Under the pieces are notes generated by a model. It saw nothing but the letters and a program-made list of their open reading frames with translations. It searched no databases and was not told where the DNA came from. A DNA stretch of 12,193 nucleotides from Oscillospiraceae bacterium (GTDB lineage: Bacteria; Bacillota; Clostridia; Oscillospirales; Oscillospiraceae). How positions within the stretch are numbered: the first letter of the stretch is position 1; each line of letters starts with the position of its first letter. Below, one piece after another: positions 1-6,986 of the stretch. A program made the translations under genes and the position numbers. The DNA lies in contig JAISAA010000276.1 in the NCBI GenBank assembly GCA_031266955.1, positions 1-12,193 of the forward strand, given 5' to 3'.

Positions 1-641
1 TCAATATTATCCATCGCTTTCTCAAAACCCAAAGAACCTGTCATGCGTTCAAAAACTTCTTTATTTATGCTAGGTATGTTAAAGTAAATTGCTGATAATA
101 CATTGCTATTTTTTAGTAATTCAATTTTTTTCTGATCCAACTCAATTGCATTAGTGTGTAAACTTAGTTTGATGTTTGTCTGAGATAGCTTCAAAATTCT
201 TTCTTCAAAATATCTATCTATTGTAGGCTCATTATAAAAATTAAATGCAATAGTTTTTATTTTCCCATTTTTTTCCGCTCTTAACAGAACAAGATTAAAT
301 AATTCCATACTCATTGTTTTAGCTTCTTTCGGAGCCAGTGATACTGGACAATATAAACAACGCCGATTACAATGTGTGCATGTTTCAATTTCTAAAATTT
401 CAATGTTGGTTGTCGTCCAAAGTTCATCTTCGAATAATAATAATTTTTTATCTATTAAAATTTTTATTATGTTTTCGTCAAACAATTTTAATAGCTCGTC
501 ATATTGAATTCTATTCTTGCTTTGTTTAAGTATAGAAAACATAGCATCATTTATTTCAACTAAATTAGAGGACAATAGATTATAAATGTCTTTCCCTTGA
601 GTTAAAACCAAAAATGGGGATGTCTGTAAATGTTTTTGCAT
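1..641 (-). CDS. Radical SAM protein, probable RiPP peptide maturase (N-terminal part, runs off left edge)
   Basis: Reading the minus strand from ATG at 641-639 gives an open frame of 213 codons that leaves the window. What is seen: Cys88, Cys91, Cys95 and Cys98 in ETCTHCNRRCLYCP; C91-x3-C95-x2-C98 is the radical SAM motif that binds a 4Fe-4S cluster. FNFYNEPTID at about 133-142 sits where the family has its SAM-binding GGE-type motif, and KLSLHTNA at about 158-165 fits the next strand of the TIM barrel. Residues 1-75 (HLQTSPFLVL..., then alternating helix and strand) resemble the PqqD-like peptide-recognition element found at the start of many RiPP radical SAM enzymes; that part is inference. 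Any C-terminal SPASM domain would be off-window. An AAAAGGA ribosome site lies 12 bases upstream, a little far. An upstream ATG at 648 is out of frame and hits a stop. GC is only about 25-30%, against about 60% in the core genes, which suggests transfer. No precursor peptide is visible upstream. Confidence 0.85.
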   Translation of the reverse strand, partial: MQKHLQTSPFLVLTQGKDIYNLLSSNLVEINDAMFSILKQSKNRIQYDELLKLFDENIIKILIDKKLLLFEDELWTTTNIEILEIETCTHCNRRCLYCPVSLAPKEAKTMSMELFNLVLLRAEKNGKIKTIAFNFYNEPTIDRYFEERILKLSQTNIKLSLHTNAIELDQKKIELLKNSNVLSAIYFNIPSINKEVFERMTGSLGFEKAMDNI

Positions 642-784
642 ATTTCATTATATCCTTTTGTTATATGTATATTTTAAGTATCAAATTAACTTTCATAAGC
701 AACGATTATCATGACGAAAGCATTGAAGCCGCAGTAATTCTATAGATACTTTAGTATTTTGCACTCCACATTATTTTTGTCTGC
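642..784. other. AT-rich gap between the radical SAM gene and the IS110 remnant
   Basis: I see no gene here. The short minus-strand frames are 5 to 12 codons long and none looks like a RiPP precursor. In the transposase frame a TAG stop stands at 752-754, and the codons between it and 785 only become transposase-like near IFVCVLNAQ. Composition changes from AT-rich to GC-rich at about 770-785, so the recombination or assembly junction lies here. No confident promoter for the radical SAM gene was found. Confidence 0.6.
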
Positions 785-1780
785 GTGTTGAACGCGCAGC
801 TGATCCACGGCTATGGCGGCGACACTATCCGGCGCGACAAGAATGACAACATTGATTCGCTGAAAATCGCCGGATACTGCCTTGACAAGTGGGTCAAGCT
901 GACCCGGTATGTGCCGGAGGACGAGCTGCGTAAAACACTGAAAGTCTACAACCGCCAGCTCAGCCAATACGCCAAGTTGAAAACGGCGCTGAAGAACAAT
1001 CTCATCTCGCTGCTCGACCAGACGTTCCCGGATGTCAACAAGCTGTTTACAAGCCCTGCGCGCGAATCCGACGGCCATGAAAAATGGATCGATTTTGTTG
1101 CGCGCTTTTGGCATTGCGAGTGCGTCTCTTCACTCTCGCTCCGGGCTTTTTCGGAGCGCTACCGGAAGTGGTGCCGCAAGAACGGCTACAACTTCACGGA
1201 AAACAAAGCCGAGGAAATCTATTCCGCCTCTGCCGGCCATTTCGGCACTCTGCCCAAAAACGACTTCACCGAAACGCTCCTGTCACAGGCCGTCGCGCAG
1301 TTGAACAGCCTTTGCGAAACCGTCGCCGCGCTGAAAGCCGAAATGGATAAGCTCGCCTCGGAGCTGCCGGAGTATGAAACCGTCCTTGCTATGCACGGCG
1401 TCGGCAAAGTGCTTGGTTCCCAACTTATCGCCGAAATCGGAGATATCCGCAATTTCCAGAAGCGGACGTCTATTGCGCGCTTTGCGGGGATCGAGCCCCC
1501 GGACAACCAATCCGGCGCCTACTGCCAGCATTCGCGCCGCATCTCGAAACAAGGTTCCCCGCATCTGCGCAAAACGCTGTTCCAAGTGATGTGCTGCGTT
1601 CTGCAGAACAAGCGGGACTATGAGCCGACTTTCCAATTCATTGACCGCAAGCGCGCCGAGGGCAAGCCTTACAAGGTCTATATGATTGCCGGCGCCAACA
1701 AGTTCCTGCGTATCTATTATGCCCGCGTCAAGGCGTGCATTGAGGCGTTGGAGCCCTCCGTTGTTGCCCGCTCGGCATAG
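785..1780 (+). pseudogene. IS110-family transposase, 5'-truncated
   Basis: The 331-codon frame matches the IS110 DEDD-type transposase family from its middle onward. Visible parts: the end of the RuvC-like DEDD domain with the late acidic pair in KNDNID (Asp21, Asp24); a long helical linker with LKNNLISLLDQTFP and the FWHC segment near 108-111; and the C-terminal Tnp_20 domain, from about 195, with LAMHGVGKVLGSQLIAEIGD, RFAGIEPP and the serine region NQSGAY (Ser243, candidate nucleophile) followed by SKQGSPHLRKTLFQ. Full-length relatives are about 400-430 residues and begin with a DxS strand, so about 90-100 residues, including the first catalytic acids, are missing. The GTG at 785 has no ribosome binding site and lies inside the family homology (IFVCVLN), so it is only the first possible start after a stop at 752, not a real one. 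GC-rich and unlike the DNA to its left. Probably inactive. Confidence 0.85.
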
Positions 1781-2200
1781 GCGCCCTGACAATTGGCAAT
1801 AATATGTGTGACCCGCAGGCAGGATAGGGCTACGGTGGAGACCGACCCGAGCGGCCATGCAGGTCCGCAATACCGATTTGAAGGGACTGCCGCCCGCATT
1901 TGTTGACTCGACTTTACGTCATCAATTTCAACTTGGGAGCGGTCTCTTCATGCGCCCAAAATCGGGTTGCGTTCCAATGCGATAAACTCCGCCGCCCTGC
2001 GCCACATTTTTTTGTGCCCGCTTTGGGCTTGCTTTGTTGCGCACTTCTTTCATGTTCCTCATCCTCCTTTTTTTACCTGACTTTTTCTTCGTTTTGCCTC
2101 TTGACTTTTATTAGCAGGTTTCTTTTACCGTTCTTGTCTTACATAACATTTCTATGCCCGCCTGTTCTGTTTTTTTCCTCACGCGGCATAAATTATTCTG
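1781..2200 (+). other. Non-coding stretch: IS110 right flank, then pyrimidine-rich DNA before yqfC
   Basis: About 430 bases without a credible gene. Positions 1781-2000 have mixed composition and look like the IS110 3' flank. They include a hairpin at 1933-1959 and a smaller one at 2016-2028 (GCCC-GCTTT-GGGC). Positions about 2030-2178 on the plus strand are mostly T and C, with several runs of T. A frame open through this region (1900-2208) encodes only Phe/Leu/Ser-rich low-complexity peptide and is not believed. No strong promoter for yqfC was found. TTGACT at 2101-2106, 16 bases before TTTTAC, and CATAAATTA at 2187-2195 (resembling a sigma-E -10 but without a matching -35) are weak candidates. 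Confidence 0.5.
1933..1959 (+). repeat. Hairpin in the IS110 3' flank
   Basis: The arms TTGGGAGCG (1933-1941) and TGCGCCCAA (1951-1959) pair at eight of nine positions, counting one G-T pair, with a single A-G mismatch and a 9-base loop. It lies 152 bases after the transposase stop. No run of T follows, so it is not a typical terminator. It could be part of a structured RNA or of the element's right end. Confidence 0.4.
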
Positions 2201-2201
2201 T

Positions 2202-2207
2202 GAGGTG
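2202..2207 (+). promoter_or_regulatory. Ribosome binding site of yqfC
   Basis: GAGGTG ends 7 bases before the GTG at 2215. This spacing selects GTG 2215 rather than the out-of-frame ATG at 2213, which overlaps it. Confidence 0.7.
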
Positions 2208-2214
2208 ATTCAAT

Positions 2215-2481
2215 GTGGATAAGGCAATAGGGGCGGCGGCGCGCGCCGCCGAACGCTTTGATATTCCGGCGCCGCTCGGCGCGCCGCGCCTGACGCTCAC
2301 CGGCGCGAGGCGGCTGCATATCGAGCGGCACCGCGGGATATTGGAATACGGCACGGAATTTATTTCGGTGAACTGCGGGAAAAAAGTGCTCGGGGTCTAT
2401 GGCGCGTCGCTGGAGCTTGCGTCTATGAGCGCCGGGGAGCTGCTTATAATCGGAGATATCCACAGGATAGATTTTTCGTAG
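2215..2481 (+). CDS. yqfC: Sporulation protein YqfC
   Basis: This is an 88-residue protein starting at GTG, with a good GAGGTG ribosome site. It matches the YqfC family in length (about 90 residues) and pattern: PRLTLTGARRLHIERHRGILEY near residues 24-45, then short beta strands ending in LLIIGDIHRIDFS. YqfC is a small protein without signal or membrane segment. In Bacillus its gene belongs to the mother-cell sigma-E regulon and sits directly before yqfD, as here. Its molecular role is not known; given the pairing it is thought to act with YqfD. The gene begins a plus-strand run, with 13 bases to the next start. It supports the view that the host forms endospores. Confidence 0.88.
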   Translation: MDKAIGAAARAAERFDIPAPLGAPRLTLTGARRLHIERHRGILEYGTEFISVNCGKKVLGVYGASLELASMSAGELLIIGDIHRIDFS

Positions 2482-2494
2482 GGGGACTTTCTTG

Positions 2495-3745
2495 ATGCAA
2501 AGGGCGCTGAATCTGCTTCGCGGCATAGCGCACGTCGAGATACTCTGCCGCTATCCGGAGCGGCTGCTGAATCTCTGCGCGTCAAACGATATAGAGCTTT
2601 GGAATATAGAGCGCGGCGGCGGGGCGCCAGAGCGCGAAGGCGCGTTTAATCAGGGCGAAGACGTTGAGCTCCGCGCCGATATGCGCGTTTCCGGCTTCCG
2701 CCGCCTGCGCGGGCTGTCCGCCGGACACGGCTTTGAGCTGCGGCGCGTCGCGCGGAGGGGCGCGCCCTCGGCGATAAAAAAGCTCCGGCGGCGCTATGTG
2801 CTTATCGCGGGACTCGCGATGTGCGCGCTCTTGACGCGCGCGCTGTCGCTTTTCGTGTGGGATATCCGCGTGCTCGGAAACGAGAGCGTCCCTGACTCGC
2901 GCATACTTGAGGCGCTGAAAACGCTCGGTTTTTCTTACGGCTCGTTCGGGCCGGGCGTACGGTCGGAGGAGCTTGCGAACGAGCTGATACTTGAAATTCC
3001 GGAGCTGTCCTGGTTCGCCGTGAATATTCGCGGCTCGCACGCCGACGTGCTCGTACGCGAGCGCATACCGAAGCCGGAGATCGTGAGCCGCGATACGCCG
3101 TCCGTCGTCGTCGCGGCGCGCTCGGGCGTCATAACCAAAATCAGCGTGTTAGAGGGAACGGCGCTCGTCAAGCCGGGGGATACGGTGGAAAAGGGCGACG
3201 TCCTCGTCACAGGGCGGGACTCCGGGAACTCGTCCGGGCCCGCGCTGGCCGAGATACAGGCGAGAACGTGGTACGAATTTTCAGCGTGTATGCCCGTAAA
3301 AACCACCGTAAAACGCTTCACCGGCGAAAAAAAACGCCGCCGATCTCTAATTATTGCGGGAAAAAAAATAAATTTATATTTTAATAGTGGAATTCTATGG
3401 TCCGAATGTGATAAAATCATAGACAGGCGAAGCTTGACGCTTCCCGGCGGCGCGTCGCTGCCCGTCGCGCTCGTCACGGAGAGCTATCTCCGCTATGAGC
3501 CGATAGTGACGGAGCAAAGCCGTGAGCGCGCCGAGTCTATCCTCCGCGCCGGACTGGAAGCGCGTCTGCGCTCCGAGTTAGAAGCGCGTCTGGGCGCCGA
3601 ATTAGTGTCCGGCGGGGACATCAGCGCCGTCGCGTGGGAATCGCGCGAGGACGGGGGCGTTATGTCCGTAACGCTCCGCGCCGAGTGCTCAGAGCAGATC
3701 GCCGTAACGCGCGCGCTCACAAAGCCCGCCGGAGCCGCTGAATGA
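2495..3745 (+). CDS. yqfD: Sporulation protein YqfD, single-pass membrane protein
   Basis: This 416-residue protein resembles the YqfD/stage IV sporulation family (about 400 residues). Layout: a cytoplasmic N-terminal domain (1-95); a basic stretch KKLRRR; one membrane segment at about 101-122 (YVLIAGLAMCALLTRALSLF); then VWDIRVLGNESVPDSRILEAL, a POTRA-like beginning also seen in FtsQ; SGVITKISVLEGTALVKPGDTVEKGDVLVTG at about 220-250; and a helical C-terminal part with an 8-residue repeat LEARLRSE-LEARLGAE. It is expected in the membrane of the mother cell during sporulation. ATG 2495 follows GGGGGA by 8 bases; a TTG three bases earlier is possible but less likely. A stretch at about 3340-3420 is unusually AT-rich for this gene. 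It follows yqfC by 13 bases. Confidence 0.88.
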   Translation: MQRALNLLRGIAHVEILCRYPERLLNLCASNDIELWNIERGGGAPEREGAFNQGEDVELRADMRVSGFRRLRGLSAGHGFELRRVARRGAPSAIKKLRRRYVLIAGLAMCALLTRALSLFVWDIRVLGNESVPDSRILEALKTLGFSYGSFGPGVRSEELANELILEIPELSWFAVNIRGSHADVLVRERIPKPEIVSRDTPSVVVAARSGVITKISVLEGTALVKPGDTVEKGDVLVTGRDSGNSSGPALAEIQARTWYEFSACMPVKTTVKRFTGEKKRRRSLIIAGKKINLYFNSGILWSECDKIIDRRSLTLPGGASLPVALVTESYLRYEPIVTEQSRERAESILRAGLEARLRSELEARLGAELVSGGDISAVAWESREDGGVMSVTLRAECSEQIAVTRALTKPAGAAE

Positions 3746-3767
3746 AAATCTTCAAGGAGCGATGCCG

Positions 3768-4763
3768 ATGCCCGAAATCATAATGAACGTAGACAGGCTT
3801 GAGGACGTGATAAGCGTCTTCGGCTCTTTCGACGAAAATCTGCGTCTTATAGAATCCGAGTTAGACGTGCGGATAACAGACCGAAATTCGGAGCTCGCGA
3901 TATCCGGCGGCGCCGAGAACGTCTCGGAGGCCGAGCGCGCGATAAACGGATTGCTCACGCTCGCGTCCAAGGGCGAGGCTATCGACGCGCGCAACGTGCG
4001 CTATATCCTCGGCCTCGTGAAAAGCGGACAGGACGATAAGGTCGGCGAGCTGCTGAGCGACGTCGTCTGCGTCACGGCGAAGGGCAAGCCGATAAAGGCG
4101 AAAACTCTCGGGCAGAAAGCCTACGTGGACGCGATAAAGAAGAACACGGTCACGCTCGGCGTCGGGCCCGCGGGAACAGGCAAGACGTATCTCGCCGTCG
4201 CCGCCGCCGTCGAAGCCTTCCGCGACAAGGCGGTAAACCGGATAATCCTGACGCGCCCGGCCGTCGAGGCGGGCGAGCGGCTCGGTTTTCTACCGGGGGA
4301 TATGCAGAGCAAGGTCGATCCGTACCTGCGGCCTTTGTACGACGCGCTGTTTGAGATGCTCGGCACGGAGACGTATAACAAGTACTTAGAGCGCGGGAAT
4401 ATAGAGGTCGCACCGCTGGCGTATATGCGCGGGCGGACGCTCGACGATTCGTTCATAATCCTCGACGAGGCGCAGAACACGTCAAAGGAGCAGATGAAAA
4501 TGTTCTTGACGCGGCTCGGCTTCGGCTCTAAGATAGTGATAACGGGCGATATCACGCAGATCGATCTTCCGCCGGACAAGACCTCTGGGCTGAAGGACGC
4601 CGTGCGTGTTTTAGAGGGGATACAGGACATCGCGATCTGCCGCCTTACGGCGTCGGACGTCGTGCGCCACGTGCTCGTACAGAGAATAATCGAGGCGTAT
4701 GAAAAGCGAGGCGGCGCGGACAAGCCCCGCGGCGCCTCTCCCTCGCCGAGACGAAAGAAATAA
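3768..4763 (+). CDS. phoH: PhoH family RNA-associated ATPase
   Basis: A PhoH/YbeZ-type P-loop NTPase of 331 residues, close to the usual 320-350. Counting from ATG 3768: an N-terminal KH-like region (1-65), Walker A GPAGTGKT at about 133-140, ILTRPAVEAGERLGFLPGD at about 160-178, Walker B FIILDEAQNT at about 229-238, and the sensor ITGDITQIDLP at about 258-268. Members bind and hydrolyse ATP, and some unwind RNA. The frequent neighbour YbeY (next gene here) processes rRNA, so a role in RNA metabolism is likely. Start choice: AAGGAG at 3754-3759 is only 2 bases from ATG 3762 but 8 bases from ATG 3768, so 3768 (protein MPEIIMNV...) is preferred. The gene begins 22 bases after yqfD. A short Pro/Arg/Lys tail ends the protein. 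Confidence 0.93.
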   Translation: MPEIIMNVDRLEDVISVFGSFDENLRLIESELDVRITDRNSELAISGGAENVSEAERAINGLLTLASKGEAIDARNVRYILGLVKSGQDDKVGELLSDVVCVTAKGKPIKAKTLGQKAYVDAIKKNTVTLGVGPAGTGKTYLAVAAAVEAFRDKAVNRIILTRPAVEAGERLGFLPGDMQSKVDPYLRPLYDALFEMLGTETYNKYLERGNIEVAPLAYMRGRTLDDSFIILDEAQNTSKEQMKMFLTRLGFGSKIVITGDITQIDLPPDKTSGLKDAVRVLEGIQDIAICRLTASDVVRHVLVQRIIEAYEKRGGADKPRGASPSPRRKK

Positions 4764-4836
4764 CGGCGCGCCCCGGCAAGCGAAGCGAGAAATCACGCGG
4801 AACGGGCGGTAAAGTTAAACGAAAGGAATGGGCATA

Positions 4837-5334
4837 ATGCAGCACAAAATTTATGTCAAAAATAACGCGCCGGAGAGGATCCCGCGCATCGGGGCTATCC
4901 TTATCAGGAGGGTCATCAAGGCGGCGTTCGAGCACGAGGGCGTGGAGCCTATGTGTGAGGTCAGCGTCCTCATAACCGACGACCCCGGCATCCGCGCCGT
5001 GAACCTCAAATTCAGGGGCATCGACGAGCCGACCGACGTTTTGAGCTTCCCGCTGTTCAAGTTTAAGCCCGGCGCGTTCGACGCGTCCGACGGAGAGCCC
5101 GATATAGCCACCGGGCTGCTGCCCCTCGGGGACATCGCGCTTTCGGCGGAGAGCGTTATGAGGCAGGCGGAGGAGCTCGGGCACACGCGCGAGTACGAGG
5201 CGGCTTATCTCGTGATACACTCGACGCTCCATCTGCTCGGCTACGACCATACCGATGAAGGCGCGGACAAGGCCGAAATGCGCGCCCGCGAGCGCGCGAT
5301 ATTAAGAATCTGCGGCTTCGGCGGACCGGAATGA
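4837..5334 (+). CDS. ybeY: Endoribonuclease YbeY (16S rRNA maturation)
   Basis: A 165-residue metal-dependent endoribonuclease of the UPF0054 family (usually 150-170). The signature HSTLHLLGYDH gives the zinc ligands His128, His132 and His138. The conserved NLKFRGIDEPTDVLSFP (about 56-72) and LPLGDIALS (about 95-103) are also present. YbeY takes part in 16S rRNA 3'-end maturation and in quality control of 70S ribosomes, in the cytoplasm. Start choice: GAAAGGA ends right against ATG 4828 (no spacing) but 9 bases before ATG 4837, so 4837 is preferred. Its stop overlaps the ATG of the following era frame (ATGA), a sign of translational coupling. There are 73 bases between phoH and this start, with nothing recognisable in them. 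The pgpH gene that stands before ybeY in Bacillus is absent. Confidence 0.93.
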   Translation: MQHKIYVKNNAPERIPRIGAILIRRVIKAAFEHEGVEPMCEVSVLITDDPGIRAVNLKFRGIDEPTDVLSFPLFKFKPGAFDASDGEPDIATGLLPLGDIALSAESVMRQAEELGHTREYEAAYLVIHSTLHLLGYDHTDEGADKAEMRARERAILRICGFGGPE

Positions 5335-6260
5335 GCGCGGGAAAGCGGCCGGGCGGGGACGCCGGTATGAACACAAAAAATGTGATGATAACCATCGCCG
5401 GACGCCCGAACGTCGGCAAGTCCACGCTGATGAACACGCTCGCCGGCGAGAAGATATCAATAGTTTCTAATAAACCTCAGACGACGCGCAACCGCGTTTT
5501 CGGAGTCGTCGCCGCGGGGGGTACACAGATAGTCATGCTCGACACGCCGGGCTTCCACAAGCCGCGCACGAAGCTCGGCGACTATATGGCCGGCGTGACG
5601 CGGGAGAGCGTCGCGGACGTTGACGCCGTGCTGCTGCTCGTCGCGCCAATCGCGAATATCGGCACGCAGGAAGCGCTGCTGCTGGAGCGCATACGTGAGA
5701 CCGGCGTGCCGGCGATCCTCGTCATCAACAAGATCGACGCCGTAAAAAAGGACGAGCTGCCGCCCGTCATCGCCGCATACGCCTCGGCGTATGACTTTGC
5801 CGCCGTCGTGCCGATTTCCGCGAAAACCGGCGACGGCGTGGACGCGCTGCTCGGAGAGCTGCTTAAATTCGCCGCCGACGGGCCTTGGCTTTTCCCGGAG
5901 GGCGTCGTCACCGACCAGCCCGAAAAGCAGATAATTTCAGAGCTCATCCGCGAAAAGCTGCTGCTTTGCTTGCAGCGCGAGGTCCCGCACGGGACGGCGG
6001 TCGAGATCACAAAATTTTCAGAGCGCGGCGGCGAGAGCGACCCTATAATCGACGTTGACGCCGTGATCTACTGCGAAAAGGCAAGCCACAAGGGTATGAT
6101 CATCGGCAAAAACGGCGCTATGCTGAAAAAGATCGGACAGCTCTCGCGACTTGATATCGAGCAGTTTATGGGCGCGCGCGTATTTTTGACGACTTGGGTA
6201 AAGGTCAAGGAAAACTGGCGCGACAGCGAGGCCCGGATACGCGGGCTTGGCTATTCCTGA
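5331..6260 (+). CDS. era: GTPase Era
   Basis: Essential GTPase that binds the 3' end of 16S rRNA and helps 30S assembly. In the 309-residue frame: G1 GRPNVGKS (24-31), the switch region KPQTTRN (48-54), G3 DTPG (71-74) followed by FHKP, G4 NKID (133-136), G5 SAK (163-165), and the C-terminal KH domain with GMIIGKNGAMLKKIG (255-269). Known Era proteins are about 300 residues. Two starts are possible. ATG 5331 overlaps the ybeY stop as ATGA and adds a 12-residue Gly-rich lead. ATG 5367 gives MNTKNVMITIAGRPNVGKS, which fits the family's N-terminus better, and has GGGGAC about 7-8 bases upstream. I give the longer frame, but 5367 may be the true start. Bacillus has dgkA and cdd just before era; they are absent here. 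Confidence 0.95.
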   Translation: MSAGKRPGGDAGMNTKNVMITIAGRPNVGKSTLMNTLAGEKISIVSNKPQTTRNRVFGVVAAGGTQIVMLDTPGFHKPRTKLGDYMAGVTRESVADVDAVLLLVAPIANIGTQEALLLERIRETGVPAILVINKIDAVKKDELPPVIAAYASAYDFAAVVPISAKTGDGVDALLGELLKFAADGPWLFPEGVVTDQPEKQIISELIREKLLLCLQREVPHGTAVEITKFSERGGESDPIIDVDAVIYCEKASHKGMIIGKNGAMLKKIGQLSRLDIEQFMGARVFLTTWVKVKENWRDSEARIRGLGYS

Positions 6261-6294
6261 GCCCGGAGATCCCCGAAAGGACAGTTCACAAAAG

Positions 6295-6963
6295 ATGTAC
6301 CACACGACAAAGGCGCTTGTCCTGCGCTCCTCTCAGTACAAGGAATCCTCCAGAATACTCACCGTGCTGACCGCCGACAGCGGCAAGCTCACAGTCGCGG
6401 CGCGCGGGGCTATGCGCAAAAACAGCCGCGTAATGGCGGCCGTGCAGCCGCTGGCGTTCTCCGAAATGACGCTTTTCGGCGCGCGCGACCGCTGGACGCT
6501 TACGGAGGCGCATATAATAGAGCAGTTTGACGAGCTGCCGCGCGAGCTTTCGCGCCTCGCGCTGGGTATATATTTCGCGGAGCTGCTCGAGGCCGTGTCC
6601 GACGAGGACTCGCAAAATCCGGAAATGCTGCCGCTCGGACTGAACGCGCTTTACGCGCTCTCGGCGGGAGAGCGCCCGGCGGAGCTTATAAAGCCGGCGT
6701 TTGAAACGCGCCTGATGTGCCTCGCGGGGTATTTCCCGTCGCTCTCGGAGCTTAAAATATCCGGCGTCGGCTTCTCTGACGAGGTGGATTCCGACACGTT
6801 TTCCGCGCTGAGCTACATCGTATCCTGCCCCGCGAAAAAGCTTTATTCGTTCGATTTGCGCTCTCCCGGCGCGCTTGTGCGCGTCAGCGAGGATTATATA
6901 CTCTCTCAGCTCGACCGCCGCTTCGGCGCGCTCGACTATTACAATTCGGTCAAAGGCATATGA
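6295..6963 (+). CDS. recO: DNA repair protein RecO
   Basis: Recombination mediator of the RecFOR pathway, which anneals single strands and helps load RecA on SSB-coated DNA. From ATG 6295 the protein is 222 residues: an N-terminal OB fold with KALVLRSSQYKESSRILTVLTADSGKL and ARGAMRKNSR (about 6-45), then a helical C-terminal domain ending in SEDYILSQLDRRFGALDYY. ATG 6295 gives the canonical beginning MYHTTKALVL. A TTG at 6247 would extend the frame into era with unrelated residues and is rejected. The nearest ribosome site, GAAAGGA at 6275-6281, is a long 13 bases away. Oddity: most family members have a four-cysteine zinc module after the GY(x)P segment. Here GYFPSL is followed by a shortened region, and only Cys142 and Cys178 exist in the whole protein, so zinc binding seems lost. 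It follows era by 34 bases. Confidence 0.9.
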   Translation: MYHTTKALVLRSSQYKESSRILTVLTADSGKLTVAARGAMRKNSRVMAAVQPLAFSEMTLFGARDRWTLTEAHIIEQFDELPRELSRLALGIYFAELLEAVSDEDSQNPEMLPLGLNALYALSAGERPAELIKPAFETRLMCLAGYFPSLSELKISGVGFSDEVDSDTFSALSYIVSCPAKKLYSFDLRSPGALVRVSEDYILSQLDRRFGALDYYNSVKGI

Positions 6964-6986
6964 AAGGCAAGTGAAAGGATTCCGAA

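Larger units (their letters stand above)
765..1990 (+). mobile_element. IS110-family insertion sequence remnant, left end missing
   Basis: The element is defined by its transposase frame and the non-coding flank that follows. The left end and the first part of the transposase are gone, and the sequence to the left is of quite different composition. The right end could not be fixed: IS110 elements usually lack clear terminal inverted repeats, and I found none. The limit at 1990 is a guess, set just before the T-rich stretch. Because the left end is lost, the element is unlikely to move on its own. Confidence 0.6.

Noticed and set aside
338..529. Plus-strand 63-codon ORF in the AT-rich island
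   Set aside because: It lies antisense to the radical SAM gene, has no ribosome site and encodes an unstructured hydrophobic mix typical of AT-rich shadow frames.
1283..1870. Minus-strand 195-codon ORF
   Set aside because: It is antisense to the IS110 transposase, whose plus frame has clear family motifs. Long antisense frames are expected in GC-rich coding DNA.
2101..2128. TTGACT-N16-TTTTAC as promoter for yqfC
   Set aside because: The -10 is poor (TTTTAC), it lies in a T-rich tract where such matches arise easily, and it is about 85 bases from the start codon. It is kept only as a weak candidate in the gap note.
1900..2208. Plus-strand 102-codon ORF before yqfC, looking like a membrane protein
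   Set aside because: Its Phe/Leu/Ser content comes from the pyrimidine-rich tract. There is no good ribosome site and no family resemblance.
3762..3767. Upstream ATG of phoH (protein beginning MPMPE)
   Set aside because: The ribosome site AAGGAG is only 2 bases away, against 8 bases from the next ATG at 3768.
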